Assembly (NCBI GenBank): GCA_964512045.1
Contig: CAZEJK010000015.1
Location: forward strand, 1-42,155
Source: CAZEJK01 sp964512045
GTDB taxonomy: Bacteria; Acidobacteriota; Thermoanaerobaculia; Thermoanaerobaculales; Sulfomarinibacteraceae
Direction of reading: 5' to 3'
Length of the DNA: 42,155 nucleotides
Positions 33,051 to 41,130 of this stretch are shown piece by piece. The position numbers and the translations under genes are program-made. Under the pieces are notes generated by a model. It saw nothing but the letters and a program-made list of their open reading frames with translations, ran no database searches and was not told where the DNA came from. How positions within the stretch are numbered: the stretch's first letter is position 1; each line of letters opens with the position of its first letter.

Positions 33051-33977
33051 TCACGACAGCATGCCCGCAATGATCAGGTCGATCGCATCATCCTCGGTCA
33101 AGCCGCGGGACATCAGCGTTTCGAGCTGGCTGGAGTCCACCGAACCGATGGCGGCCTCATGGGTGACGTGGGCCTTGGCGTGCTGGACGTCGACGATCGG
33201 AACCGCCGACGCCGTGGCCTCGTCCTGCACGATCTCCTTGCAGTCCACGTGCCCCCGCGCGTATGGACCTTTTGCGATCAGCGAGCTCCGGATCACGCCA
33301 CGGGCCCGGTCGCGCAACGCCACATAGCTCTCCAGGACTCCGCGCGAGCGAGCGCCCTCGAGGATTCCGCGCTCGTCAATGGAGATCTCGTCGCTGCCAC
33401 GGCCGAAGATCTTGGCGAGCATCTCGAGCACGCCATCGTCCATGACCACCGTCTCGTAGTCGATGTCGATCCGGCCCACGCGTCCCTGGGTGAGCACGAA
33501 CTCGGTGCGGAACCGGCCGCCGCGCTCCACCATCACCCGTGCTTTGGGCACCACGACGACGCCACCCCCTGGGCCGTGAACATGGGTCTCGGAGTACTCG
33601 TACACCGCTCTCGCACCGACCACGATGTTGGCTCGCATCGAGTGGGTCACATCAACGGCGTTCGGAAACGTGCAGTGGGCGAGAAACGAGGCTCGGGCTC
33701 CGGGCTCCATCTGCACATCGAGCTCGATGTGCTGCGTTCCCTTCTCCGGCATCATCCCGAAGCACAGGTGCACCGGGTTCTCCAGCCGCACGTCCTCGCG
33801 GACCACGAGCTGGGCATCGAGACCGCCCGGCTGCGAGCTGGCCCTCATCTCGAGACCCGGAACCTCGTGCGAGGCCAGCACCTGGTTCTCGTGCACCACC
33901 AGCTTGGCGGCCTCGGGACCGGGCTCCGGCTGGTGGATCGAGTCGAACAGCGTCTGCACCGTGGGCAAGCTGCTCAT
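33051..33977 (-). CDS. SufB/SufD family Fe-S assembly scaffold protein (short form)
   Basis: This 308-residue protein is the partner of SufC in iron-sulfur cluster assembly. It holds the right-handed beta-helix core and the C-terminal helical domain of SufB/SufD, with LAHCTFPNAVDVTHSMRANI, AVYEYSETHVHGPGGGVVVV, and the end block VPIVDVQHAKAHVTHEAAIG, SVDSSQLETLMSRGLTEDDA. It is much shorter than E. coli SufB (495) or SufD (423) and lacks their N-terminal domain, as in the compact SufBC systems of archaea and some anaerobes. HxxAxVTHEAxIG fits SufB better than SufD. Its ATG overlaps the stop of sufC (ATGA), so the two are coupled. No SufS, SufU or SufE gene is present nearby. Confidence 0.88.
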   Translation of the reverse strand: MSSLPTVQTLFDSIHQPEPGPEAAKLVVHENQVLASHEVPGLEMRASSQPGGLDAQLVVREDVRLENPVHLCFGMMPEKGTQHIELDVQMEPGARASFLAHCTFPNAVDVTHSMRANIVVGARAVYEYSETHVHGPGGGVVVVPKARVMVERGGRFRTEFVLTQGRVGRIDIDYETVVMDDGVLEMLAKIFGRGSDEISIDERGILEGARSRGVLESYVALRDRARGVIRSSLIAKGPYARGHVDCKEIVQDEATASAVPIVDVQHAKAHVTHEAAIGSVDSSQLETLMSRGLTEDDAIDLIIAGMLS

Positions 33978-34744
33978 GACGCCTGCTCCACCTTGAGCAG
34001 CTGGGCAGCCGGCTCGGTGTCGTGGTCACAGGGGATGCACTCCTTGGCGAAGTAGGAGCCGATCCGATCCACCGCACCCTTGTCCACCAGGCGGCCGCAG
34101 CAGAACAGAAACGCGTGCTCCGCGTGCCGCAGAACGGTCATGCTGTGGGTGATCATGATGACGGTGCTGCCCGCGTCCTTGAGCGACTGGATCGCCTCGA
34201 AGATCCTGTTCAGCGCTTCGACGTCGATCCCTGAGTCCGGCTCGTCGAGCATCACCACTCTCGGCCGCATCGCCAGGATCGACGCCAGCTCGATCCTCTT
34301 GCGCTCGCCCCCCGACAGGGAGCGGTCGATGGGACGGTCGGCGTACTTCCGCGGAGCCAGCGCCACCCGATCGAGGACGTCCTCCAGCAGCTCCTCGGAC
34401 CGCTCCCGCGCCCCGGCCAGAATGAACTCACGGATCCGAAGCCCTTCGTAGCGGGCCGGCTCCTGCCAGCCGAGAGTGATCCCTATCCGCGCACGTTCGT
34501 CGATCGAGGCATCGACGATCGACTGGCCGTCAAGGAGAATGTCCCCTTCGTGGTCTCGGTAACCTGACAGCCCCATGATGGTCTTCGCCAACGTCGTCTT
34601 GCCGGCGCCGTTCGGACCGATCACCGCATGGATATGGCCCAGCCAGAAGTCCACGTTCACTGACTTGAGGACTCGGGTCCCGCCGAGGGTCAAGGTCAGG
34701 TCCTTGACCTCGAGGTGGCCGTTCGCCTGTGGTGTTGCTTCCAT
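33974..34744 (-). CDS. sufC: SufC, Fe-S assembly ATPase
   Basis: SufC is the ABC-type ATPase that drives SufB/SufD. Motifs are complete: Walker A GPNGAGKTTLAKTIMGL, Q-loop region GWQEPARYEG, signature LSGGERKRIELASILAM, Walker B RVVMLDEPDSGIDVEAL and switch His MITHSMTVLRH. The 256-residue protein is close to the family norm (about 250). The C-terminal tail has two vicinal cysteines (FLFCCGRLVDKG) and a CIPC pair followed by DHD, not found in E. coli SufC as I remember it; they could bind a metal or cluster. AGGAG is 6 bases before ATG 34744 and 3 before ATG 34747, so I chose 34744. It is divergent from glutathione reductase, which suggests shared redox control. Confidence 0.93.
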   Translation of the reverse strand: MEATPQANGHLEVKDLTLTLGGTRVLKSVNVDFWLGHIHAVIGPNGAGKTTLAKTIMGLSGYRDHEGDILLDGQSIVDASIDERARIGITLGWQEPARYEGLRIREFILAGARERSEELLEDVLDRVALAPRKYADRPIDRSLSGGERKRIELASILAMRPRVVMLDEPDSGIDVEALNRIFEAIQSLKDAGSTVIMITHSMTVLRHAEHAFLFCCGRLVDKGAVDRIGSYFAKECIPCDHDTEPAAQLLKVEQAS

Positions 34745-34788
34745 CATCCACTCCTACTGGACGACAATACCAGGTTGCGGGCTGCCGT

Positions 34789-34830
34789 CTATCGGGGCCG
34801 GACCGATAGGCGCCGGCACAACGTGCCGGC
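34789..34830. promoter_or_regulatory. Two adjacent inverted repeats between divergent sufC and gor
   Basis: CTATCGG/CCGATAG (34789-34795 and 34803-34809) and GCCGGCAC/GTGCCGGC (34812-34819 and 34823-34830) are perfect 7- and 8-base dyads only 2 bases apart, within the 140-base gap between two divergent genes. They could be operators for a shared regulator or leader hairpins. No regulator gene is adjacent, so the binder is unknown. Confidence 0.45.
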
Positions 34831-34884
34831 CCACCACGGAAGAAGCCGCCGATGCGGACTGTTGCCCCCGCGCAAGGAGGAGGC

Positions 34885-36237
34885 ATGGCGCAGTACGATG
34901 TCGACCTGTTCACGATCGGAGCAGGCTCTGGCGGCGTCCGGGCAGCACGGATGGCCGCAGCCGCCGGCGCTCGCAGCGCCATCGCCGAGGAACGCCGTTT
35001 GGGCGGCACCTGCGTCAACGTCGGCTGCGTGCCCAAGAAGCTGATGGTGTTCGCCGGCCAGCTCGGCGACGCGTTCGCCGACGGACCCGGGTTCGGATGG
35101 CCACCGACGAAGCCGGCGCACGACTGGAACGCGCTCACCGCCAACATCCAGGGTGAGGTGGGACGGCTGAACGCTGTGTACGGCCGCCTCCTCGACGCCG
35201 CCGGGGTGACTGTCCATCGGGCACGGGCCCGACTGGTCGACGCACACACCGTGGAGGTCGACGGACAACGGATCACGGCCCGCAACATCCTGATCGCGAC
35301 GGGTAGCCGGCCTCGCCGTCTGCGGGTCCACGGCGGCGATCTGGCGCTCATCTCGGATGACATGTTCACCCTCTCTGCACGTCCGCAACGGATCGTCATC
35401 GTCGGCGGCGGCTACATCGCTGTGGAGTTTGCCGGAATCCTGTCGGCGCTCGGCTCCGAGGTCACCCTCATGCACCGCAACTCTCTGTTTCTGAGCGGTT
35501 TCGACGACGATCTACGGAGCAGCCTCGCTGACGCCATGCGGGCGCAGCAGATCGATCTCAGGTTCGAAACCATGGTCACCGAGATCGAGCGCACCGATCG
35601 GCAGCTCGCCGTGAGCACCAGTAGCGGCGATCGATTCTTGACCGACCAGGTGCTGGTGGCGATTGGCCGCGATCCGAACACCGACGGTCTCGGCCTTGAA
35701 GCCGCCGGTGTCGAGCGGGACGACGCCGGCGCCATCTGCGTCGACCCGTACTCCCGAACCAATGCCGACAGTGTCTGGGCGGTTGGCGACTGCACCAACC
35801 GGATGAACCTGACGCCAGTGGCGATCTCCGAGGCGATGGCGCTGGTTCGGACGCTGTTCGACGGCACGCCCACCGCAATGGACTACCGCGCGGTACCGTC
35901 GGCCGTGTTCAGCCGGCCATCTCTCGCCACGGTCGGCCTGACCGAGGCTCAGGCCCGTCAGCAGTTCACCGACGTCGCGATCTACCGCTCGACGTTCCGT
36001 CCGATGCAGCACACGCTCAGCGGTCGTCCCGAGAAAGCTCTGGTCAAGCTGGTGGTCGATCGCCCAAGCGATCGAGTCCTGGGTGTGCACGTTCTCGGCC
36101 CCGACGCTGGTGAGATCATTCAGGGGTTCGCGGTCGCACTGCGTTGCGGCGCCACCAAAGCCCAGATCGACAGCACCGTCGGGGTCCATCCGACGCTCGC
36201 CGAAGAGCTGGTCACCCTCCGCACCCCCGTTGACTGA
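34885..36237 (+). CDS. gor: Glutathione-disulfide reductase
   Basis: Gor reduces oxidised glutathione with NADPH via FAD and a redox disulfide. The 450-residue length equals E. coli Gor. FAD-binding: DLFTIGAGSGGVRAARMAA; redox pair Cys43-Cys48 in GGTCVNVGCVPKKLM; nucleotide-binding: RIVIVGGGYIAVEFAGIL; second FAD motif: SVWAVGDCTNRMNLTPVAI; C-terminal catalytic His-Glu in GVHPTLAEELVTLR. In the pyridine-nucleotide domain Arg198 is kept (MHRNS) but the position of E. coli Arg204, which binds the 2'-phosphate of NADPH, is Ser204 (FLSGFD), so coenzyme preference may be relaxed. ATG 34885 has AGGAGGAGG upstream. It is divergent from sufC. Confidence 0.92.
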   Translation: MAQYDVDLFTIGAGSGGVRAARMAAAAGARSAIAEERRLGGTCVNVGCVPKKLMVFAGQLGDAFADGPGFGWPPTKPAHDWNALTANIQGEVGRLNAVYGRLLDAAGVTVHRARARLVDAHTVEVDGQRITARNILIATGSRPRRLRVHGGDLALISDDMFTLSARPQRIVIVGGGYIAVEFAGILSALGSEVTLMHRNSLFLSGFDDDLRSSLADAMRAQQIDLRFETMVTEIERTDRQLAVSTSSGDRFLTDQVLVAIGRDPNTDGLGLEAAGVERDDAGAICVDPYSRTNADSVWAVGDCTNRMNLTPVAISEAMALVRTLFDGTPTAMDYRAVPSAVFSRPSLATVGLTEAQARQQFTDVAIYRSTFRPMQHTLSGRPEKALVKLVVDRPSDRVLGVHVLGPDAGEIIQGFAVALRCGATKAQIDSTVGVHPTLAEELVTLRTPVD

Positions 36238-36362
36238 CGCGGTCACGCTCCGGAACGGTTCTGGACCCGGCTCGCGCCCTGCTCGCCGGCACCCGACCAG
36301 CCGGTTGCCGGACGTGACAGCACGCCGCGTCGAGTGTCCTCACGGATCGGTCGCTGAACGAG

Positions 36363-36689
36363 CTACTCCCGGGACCCCCGACCGGACCGCCGGATCGAAG
36401 CACGAACGGCGGACAGCATCCGCTTCCGGTCCCGATCGTCGAGCTCGTCGACGCGAGGAACCTCAGGAGAACCATCCTCGGCCATGGTCAGACACTGCAG
36501 GTTGATCAGCTGATCGAGCAGTGCTGGCGTCTCTGCAGCAGCCACCGCATAGATCTCGCTCGTGGATGTCGGCTGCATGGTCCATCCCCGCCGACGAGCG
36601 GCAAGGACAGCTCGCTCATGCAACGCGTCGCAGATTGTTCGGCACATTCCTTCGAGCAGCCGCAGCCGGCTCGATTTCGTCGATGGCAC
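36363..36689 (-). CDS. Hypothetical small protein
   Basis: This 108-residue frame starts at GTG 36689 with GGAAGGGGG upstream; an ATG at 36647 is a possible shorter start. Codon use resembles the neighbours and the product looks mainly helical, with an Arg-rich N-terminal third (CDALHERAVLAARRRGWTMQ), a Leu/Ala-rich centre (YAVAAAETPALLDQLINLQC) and a charged C-terminus (RVDELDDRDRKRMLSAVRAS). No signal peptide, membrane segment or known motif is seen. It sits alone between gor (convergent, 125-base gap) and the dehydrogenase gene (divergent, 259-base gap; no other feature seen there). I do not recognise a family. Confidence 0.5.
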   Translation of the reverse strand: MPSTKSSRLRLLEGMCRTICDALHERAVLAARRRGWTMQPTSTSEIYAVAAAETPALLDQLINLQCLTMAEDGSPEVPRVDELDDRDRKRMLSAVRASIRRSGRGSRE

Positions 36690-36948
36690 GGCCCACCCCC
36701 TTCCGATCGCGCGTCCTCTCGCGTGGCCTGCATGCTAGTTGCGCGACGACTCTCGCAAAAGCCACCCTGAGGATCGTCCGGATCACAATCTGGACGCTCC
36801 TCGCTGCAATGATCTCCAATGGGACAGGCCGCGTCCGTGCTCCCGATCACACTTTGCCGCCCTACCGGCTTCTCTCGGCGCCCCCGACGGTGGTCTCTGA
36901 GAATGTTGGAGACCTCCGAGCAGGTTGGCTCCACAGGAGGCGTCTCGC

Positions 36949-37926
36949 ATGTGTGCTGCTGCCAGGCTCATCGACCGGCTGATCTCACCGCTCGTACCAC
37001 TCTCGTTCACTGCTCCGGGGTACCGCCTGCGTGCTTCGGGATGGGACGAGGACGATCTCGACGTGGATCTCACCGGTCGGGTGTGCGCCATCACCGGCGC
37101 CAACGCGGGCCTGGGGCGCGCGACGGCCGGCGCGCTTGCCGACCTCGGTGCCAACGTCGTGCTCGTCGGCCGGAACGCCGAGCGCCTGGCGACGGCCCGC
37201 AACGAGCTCGTCGAAGCCACCGGCAACCACGCACTGAGCACCGAGCTGTGCGATGTGGGCGAGCTCGATCAGGTTGCATCGCTCGCACGAACGATCGAGG
37301 ACCGTTACGGACGGCTGGACGTTCTCGTCCACAACGCCGGGGTGCTCCTTGACAGCCGTCAAAGGACCGGTGATGGCCACGAGACAACGTTCGCGATCAA
37401 CGTACTGGGCCCGTTCCGACTGACCGCCGAGCTCAGGTCGCTGATGGAGCGCTCAGCGCCGTCGCGGATCGTGCACGTGTCCTCCGGAGGCATGTACACC
37501 CAGAGGCTCGATCTCGATGCGCTCACCGATCCGCCTGAGCCGTTCGACGGCGTCCGCGCCTACGCTCAGACCAAGCGCGCCCAGGTGATCCTGTCCGAGC
37601 TGTGGGCTGAGGAGCTGGCGGGTACCGGCGTCTCCTCCAACGCGATGCATCCGGGCTGGGCAGACACGCCCGGAGTGCGCCGCTCGCTGCCGCGGTTCCA
37701 CAAGGTGACGCGAGCCGTGCTCCGCAACGCTCGCCAAGGCGCCGACTCGATCGTGTGGCTGGCGGCCTCGCCCACGGCCGAGAAGCTGAACGGGTCGTTC
37801 GTGTTCGATCGCCGGCCACGCTCGGCGTACCTGCTGCCCGCAACCCGCGAGACGGACACCGAGCGCCAACGGCTGTGGGAGCTGTGCCGAGACCTTGCCG
37901 GCGTCTCCGATCTCCGCGCCGATTAG
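36949..37926 (+). CDS. Short-chain dehydrogenase/reductase (SDR)
   Basis: The 325-residue protein has an N-terminal extension of about 45 residues (including RLIDRLISPLVPLSFTAPGY) before the Rossmann fold. The SDR motifs follow: AITGANAGLGRATAGALADL (TGxxxGxG), VLVHNAGVLL (NAG), RIVHVSSGGM (catalytic Ser) and YAQTKRAQ (YxxxK). It ends with HPGWADTPGVRRSLPRFHKV, typical of a DHRS12-like or retinol-dehydrogenase-like branch in which the extension may associate with the membrane. The Arg after strand two (LVGRNAERL) suggests NADP(H). AGGAGG lies eight bases before ATG 36949; a TTG at 36925 is less likely. The substrate is unknown. Confidence 0.88.
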   Translation: MCAAARLIDRLISPLVPLSFTAPGYRLRASGWDEDDLDVDLTGRVCAITGANAGLGRATAGALADLGANVVLVGRNAERLATARNELVEATGNHALSTELCDVGELDQVASLARTIEDRYGRLDVLVHNAGVLLDSRQRTGDGHETTFAINVLGPFRLTAELRSLMERSAPSRIVHVSSGGMYTQRLDLDALTDPPEPFDGVRAYAQTKRAQVILSELWAEELAGTGVSSNAMHPGWADTPGVRRSLPRFHKVTRAVLRNARQGADSIVWLAASPTAEKLNGSFVFDRRPRSAYLLPATRETDTERQRLWELCRDLAGVSDLRAD

Positions 37927-38003
37927 GACAGCCGCGCATCCCAAGAGCAGGGACATCTGCCAGTCGTCGCAAGCTCCTCCGGCGCTGCTACCATGACCTG
38001 CAT

Positions 38004-39047
38004 ATGGCACTTCGAACGATTGAGTGCATCGTACCCTCCGGAGCCGAGGAGCCAGCGCTCGAGGCCGTGGCGGAGCTGGAGGTTCTGGAGGCCGCCCGCT
38101 GGCCGATCTCGGATGAGCGTTTCCTGCTCAAGCTCCTGGTCGTCAGCGATGCTGCGGAGGCCGCGATCACCAGCTTGCAGAAGCACGTTGGGCACCACAC
38201 CGCGTTTCGGCTCGTCCTGGAGGCCGTCGAGGCGACCCTCCCGCTACCCGAGGAGCCAACGCCCGAGCCCGCCGACACACCCGACATACCGAGCGCAGCG
38301 GAGGAAGCCGAGCCGGAGCCCGATCCGCCGGAGCGTGTTGCCTGCATGGAGCTCGTGGCAAGCATGTCCGAAGGCATCAAGCCGAGTCGCACCTTCTATC
38401 TCACTGTGGTTCTGTCCACAATCGTCGCCGCGGCCGGTCTGATGCGCGACAACGTGGCCGTGGTGATCGGCGCCATGGTGATCGCTCCCCTGCTCACACC
38501 CAACATGGCGTTGGCGCTGGCGACCACACTCGGGGATCGCACACTCGCAGCACGCTCCGTCCGCACCAACCTGAGTGGTCTGGCCGTTGCATTTTCGCTA
38601 TCCCTCCTCGCTGGCCTGACCGTTCCGTTCGACGCCTCCGTTCAGGAGATCGCGAGCCGTGCCCACGTCGCCCTCGGCGACGTCGTGCTCGCCCTGGCTG
38701 CCGGCGCCGCGGGCGCGCTGGCGTTCACATCGGGGATCTCGGCTGCCCTCGTCGGCGTGATGGTCGCGGTCGCTCTGCTGCCGCCCCTGGTGGTCGGCGG
38801 CCTGCTCGTCGGCAGCGGCGAGCTGATCCTCGGCTCGAAGGCTCTGCTCCTGCTCCTGGTCAACATCATCTGCGTCAACCTGGCCGGTATCGCCACGTTC
38901 CTCTACCAGGGGATTCGGCCAGCCGTCTACTGGCTGGAGCGGCGCGCCAAGCGGATGGTACGGCTCGCCCTCACGTTATGGGTCTCGCTGCTCGCCGCGC
39001 TCGGGGTGCTCGTCTGGGTGCTCGAGATGACCCTGCAGGCACCTTGA
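38004..39047 (+). CDS. DUF389 family membrane protein
   Basis: DUF389 proteins are membrane proteins of unknown function. The 347-residue product has an N-terminal cytosolic alpha/beta domain (about 1-80; RTIECIVPSGAEEPALEAVA), then a Pro/Glu-rich linker (80-110) that is longer than usual. The conserved block SMSEGIKPSRTFYLTVVLST, IVAAAGLMRDNVAVVIGAMV and IAPLLTPNMALALATTLGDR follows. About six to seven membrane helices are predicted, with ISAALVGVMVAVALLPPLVV and LLLLVNIICVNLAGIATFLY among them. I chose ATG 38004 because the domain begins there; no strong Shine-Dalgarno is visible. The longer frame upstream overlaps the SDR gene and is unlikely. Confidence 0.88.
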   Translation: MALRTIECIVPSGAEEPALEAVAELEVLEAARWPISDERFLLKLLVVSDAAEAAITSLQKHVGHHTAFRLVLEAVEATLPLPEEPTPEPADTPDIPSAAEEAEPEPDPPERVACMELVASMSEGIKPSRTFYLTVVLSTIVAAAGLMRDNVAVVIGAMVIAPLLTPNMALALATTLGDRTLAARSVRTNLSGLAVAFSLSLLAGLTVPFDASVQEIASRAHVALGDVVLALAAGAAGALAFTSGISAALVGVMVAVALLPPLVVGGLLVGSGELILGSKALLLLLVNIICVNLAGIATFLYQGIRPAVYWLERRAKRMVRLALTLWVSLLAALGVLVWVLEMTLQAP

Positions 39048-39062
39048 GCCGAGGCCCCCACC

Positions 39063-39263
39063 TCACAGCTCGAACGGCTCGGTGTGGAAATCTCGACAGC
39101 GGCTGACCCAGTCGCGGCTGAGCCACGAGCACCAGGCGAGGTACTCGCTCGAGGACAGGCGCCTCCGCTCGCGCACCCGCTCCTGCGCAGCGATGTCCTC
39201 CTCGGTGATCGGCACATCCGCCTGGAACGTGTCCAGCGGCTCAGGCTTCGCGTTCGATGGCAT
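39063..39263 (-). CDS. Small protein paired with the nucleotidyltransferase
   Basis: This 66-residue product begins MPSNAKPEPLDTFQADVPIT and is charged and helical. It includes EEDIAAQERVRERRRLSSSE and YLAWCSWLSRDW. From memory, small proteins with a V[PT]xTxEDxAAxxxxRRxxxxSxxEYLxWL pattern are found beside AbiEii-like nucleotidyltransferases in several high-GC genomes, where one may act as the antitoxin or partner of the other. The ATG at 39263 lies inside the 3' end of the nucleotidyltransferase gene (23-base overlap), so translation is probably coupled. The biochemical role is not known. Confidence 0.6.
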   Translation of the reverse strand: MPSNAKPEPLDTFQADVPITEEDIAAQERVRERRRLSSSEYLAWCSWLSRDWVSRCRDFHTEPFEL

Positions 39264-39771
39264 CGAAAAGCTCCGATAGGCCGTGGCGTTCAAAGTACGC
39301 GCGAACGGCCTCTCGATCGACTCCGGGAACCTGGAGCAGCACCCGCACGTCCTCGCCTTCATACAGGGTACGGTGTGGAAAGTTCTTCATCGCCAGTGCC
39401 TTCATCATGGCCAAATGCTCCGGACTGGCGACCGGCAACGGGTGCCCTGGAACCAGCTCTTTCCTCGAGGTCGCTGCAAAGATGCGCTCTGCCGTCTCGC
39501 CTCTGAGGTACATCAGGTCGACGCGCCCCCATCCCGGATCCTGGTGCTCGTGGTTGGAGAACGCCGAGCTCGCGAACACGGTCGCGAACCCTAGTGAGCC
39601 CAGGAACGTCACCACTCGAGCTGCGGCACTGGCATCCACCGCGAAATCCACATCGTAGGTAGGACGCGCACGCCCCCAGGCGTACACGGCCAGCCCACCG
39701 ATCAGCGCAAAGCGGATCTCTTCGCGCTCGAAGAACGCGACAAGCGTGGTGAGCACCCGATCGAGCTGCAC
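39241..39771 (-). CDS. Nucleotidyltransferase-fold protein (AbiEii/MNT-like)
   Basis: The 176-residue protein carries the polymerase-beta-type nucleotidyltransferase motif FALIGGLAVYAWGRARPTYD followed by VDFAVD, i.e. GG...R.T.D.D with two metal-binding acids. Later parts include VDLMYLRGETAERIFA, a DxM-like third acid region, and SPEHLAMMKALAMKN, common in DUF6036/AbiEii-like proteins (EHLxxxKLxA). Such proteins act as toxins that modify tRNA or other targets, or as antitoxin enzymes of the MNT type. The start is GTG at 39771 without a clear Shine-Dalgarno. With the overlapping small gene it forms a two-gene unit resembling a toxin-antitoxin module; which member is toxic cannot be told from sequence. 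Confidence 0.8.
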   Translation of the reverse strand: MQLDRVLTTLVAFFEREEIRFALIGGLAVYAWGRARPTYDVDFAVDASAAARVVTFLGSLGFATVFASSAFSNHEHQDPGWGRVDLMYLRGETAERIFAATSRKELVPGHPLPVASPEHLAMMKALAMKNFPHRTLYEGEDVRVLLQVPGVDREAVRAYFERHGLSELFDAIEREA

Positions 39772-39903
39772 CGTTCGAGCCTAGCACGACGTCGACTCCA
39801 TCGGCAGCAGTGCAGCCGCTGGACTGTGCAACCGAGCATCCTGCACATGACCGAAGCGCGACAGGGACCGTGCTGCTACGATGCTGCCAGCACGGAGGCG
39901 CAG

Positions 39904-40908
39904 ATGCACCAGGTCTTCACCACCCGGATCACCGAGCTGCTCGGCATCGACCACCCGATCGTCCAAGGTGGCATGATGGGCGTCGCCAGCCCCGAGTTCG
40001 TCGCCGCAGTCTCCAACGCCGGCGCGCTCGGCGTGATGACGGCACTCACCTATCCGTCTCCGGACGAGCTGGCCGCTGCCATCGCCCGGACCCGCGAGCT
40101 CACGAGCCGGCCGTTCGCCGTCAACCTGACGCTCCTGCCGACCCTGGTGCCGAAGGACTACGACGCCTACGTCGACTGCGTCGTCTCCAACCGCGTCCCG
40201 ATCGTCGAGACAGCTGGCCGCAACCCGGAGCCATACCTGGACCGGCTGAAGGGCGCCGGCGTTACCGTCATGCACAAGTGCACCTCGATCCGGTTCGCGC
40301 GCAAGGCCGCCGAGATCGGCTGTGACGCGGTGTCGATCGATGGTTTCGAGTGCGGCGGGCACCCCGGCGAGGACGATGTGACCTCCCTGATCCTGGTTCC
40401 CCGAGCTGTCGACCAGCTCGCCATCCCAGTGCTCGCCACCGGCGGCTTCGGCGACGGCCGCGGGCTCGCTGCAGCCCTCGCCCTCGGCGCCGACGGTGTC
40501 AGCATGGGCACCCGCTTCGTCGCCACCGTCGAGGCGCCGGTGCACGATAACGTCAAGCAGTGGCTCGTGCGCTCCTCGGAGCGCGACACGGTGCTTGTGA
40601 TGCGGTCGCTGAAGAACACCGAGCGCGTCCTGCGCAATGAGGTCGCCGAGAAGGTCATCGAGCTGGAGCAACAGAGCGTGCCGTTCGAGCAGCTGGCGCC
40701 TCTGCTCAGCGGAAAGCGAGGCTACAAGGTCCTCACCGAAGGCGACCTCGACTACGGTCTCTGGGCAACCGGCCAGGTCGTCGGGCTGATCGACGACGTT
40801 CCGACCGTGCAGGAGCTGGTGGATCGGATTGTCAGCGAAGCACAGGCCGCGGTGACGGACCGGTTGAGCGGCATGCTGATACCTAAGCTGAGCGGTTCTG
40901 CCGGATGA
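39904..40908 (+). CDS. Nitronate monooxygenase / 2-nitropropane dioxygenase family FMN enzyme
   Basis: These TIM-barrel flavoproteins oxidise nitronates or serve as enoyl-ACP-reductase-like or other FMN enzymes. The 334-residue protein has the N-terminal signature DHPIVQGGMMGVASPEFVAA, the segments SNAGALGVMTALTYPSPDEL and RPFAVNLTLLP, the active-site region DGFECGGHPGEDDV with the conserved His, and the FMN-phosphate motif PVLATGGFGDGRGLAAALAL, GADGVSMGTRFVATVE. ATG 39904 has GGAGG upstream; the frame extends to 39826 but the added residues are not family-like. It stands alone, divergent from the nucleotidyltransferase pair. The substrate is uncertain because this family is functionally broad. 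Confidence 0.88.
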   Translation: MHQVFTTRITELLGIDHPIVQGGMMGVASPEFVAAVSNAGALGVMTALTYPSPDELAAAIARTRELTSRPFAVNLTLLPTLVPKDYDAYVDCVVSNRVPIVETAGRNPEPYLDRLKGAGVTVMHKCTSIRFARKAAEIGCDAVSIDGFECGGHPGEDDVTSLILVPRAVDQLAIPVLATGGFGDGRGLAAALALGADGVSMGTRFVATVEAPVHDNVKQWLVRSSERDTVLVMRSLKNTERVLRNEVAEKVIELEQQSVPFEQLAPLLSGKRGYKVLTEGDLDYGLWATGQVVGLIDDVPTVQELVDRIVSEAQAAVTDRLSGMLIPKLSGSAG

Positions 40909-40928
40909 GATGTGCCAAGATCCTGATG

Positions 40929-40995
40929 CTCCAGTGCTTCGGAAAAGCGCAGGCATACCCTGAGGTACGTCGAGCATTTTCCGAAGTGCCTGGAG
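40929..40995. repeat. Structured palindromic element after the nitronate monooxygenase gene
   Basis: Arms 40929-40946 and 40977-40995 form a stem of CTCCAG (outer), a 2/3-base bulge, and CTTCGGAAAA/TTTTCCGAAG (inner, 10 perfect pairs), around a 30-base loop. The loop holds its own small hairpin TACC-CTGA-GGTA. The 3' flank to about 41045 is less GC-rich than the genome. It may be a terminator, but the nested structure looks more like a dispersed palindromic (REP-like) element or a small structured RNA. Only one copy is in the window. Confidence 0.55.
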
Positions 40996-41130
40996 CGCAG
41001 GAGATTGGTGCAGATCGCCGGCAAGAACCGCTCAGATTAGGTGATAGACTGAGTCCTCCGTCTCACCGGAGAGAGCTCAGGTAGACCCTTCCCGCGTCTC
41101 TGTGGCCCTGCGTGTCACTGCTTCGGACTG

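Noticed and set aside
39781..40977. A 398-codon minus-strand frame antisense to the nitronate monooxygenase gene
   Set aside because: Shadow frame; it begins within the palindromic element and the plus strand encodes a complete FMN enzyme.
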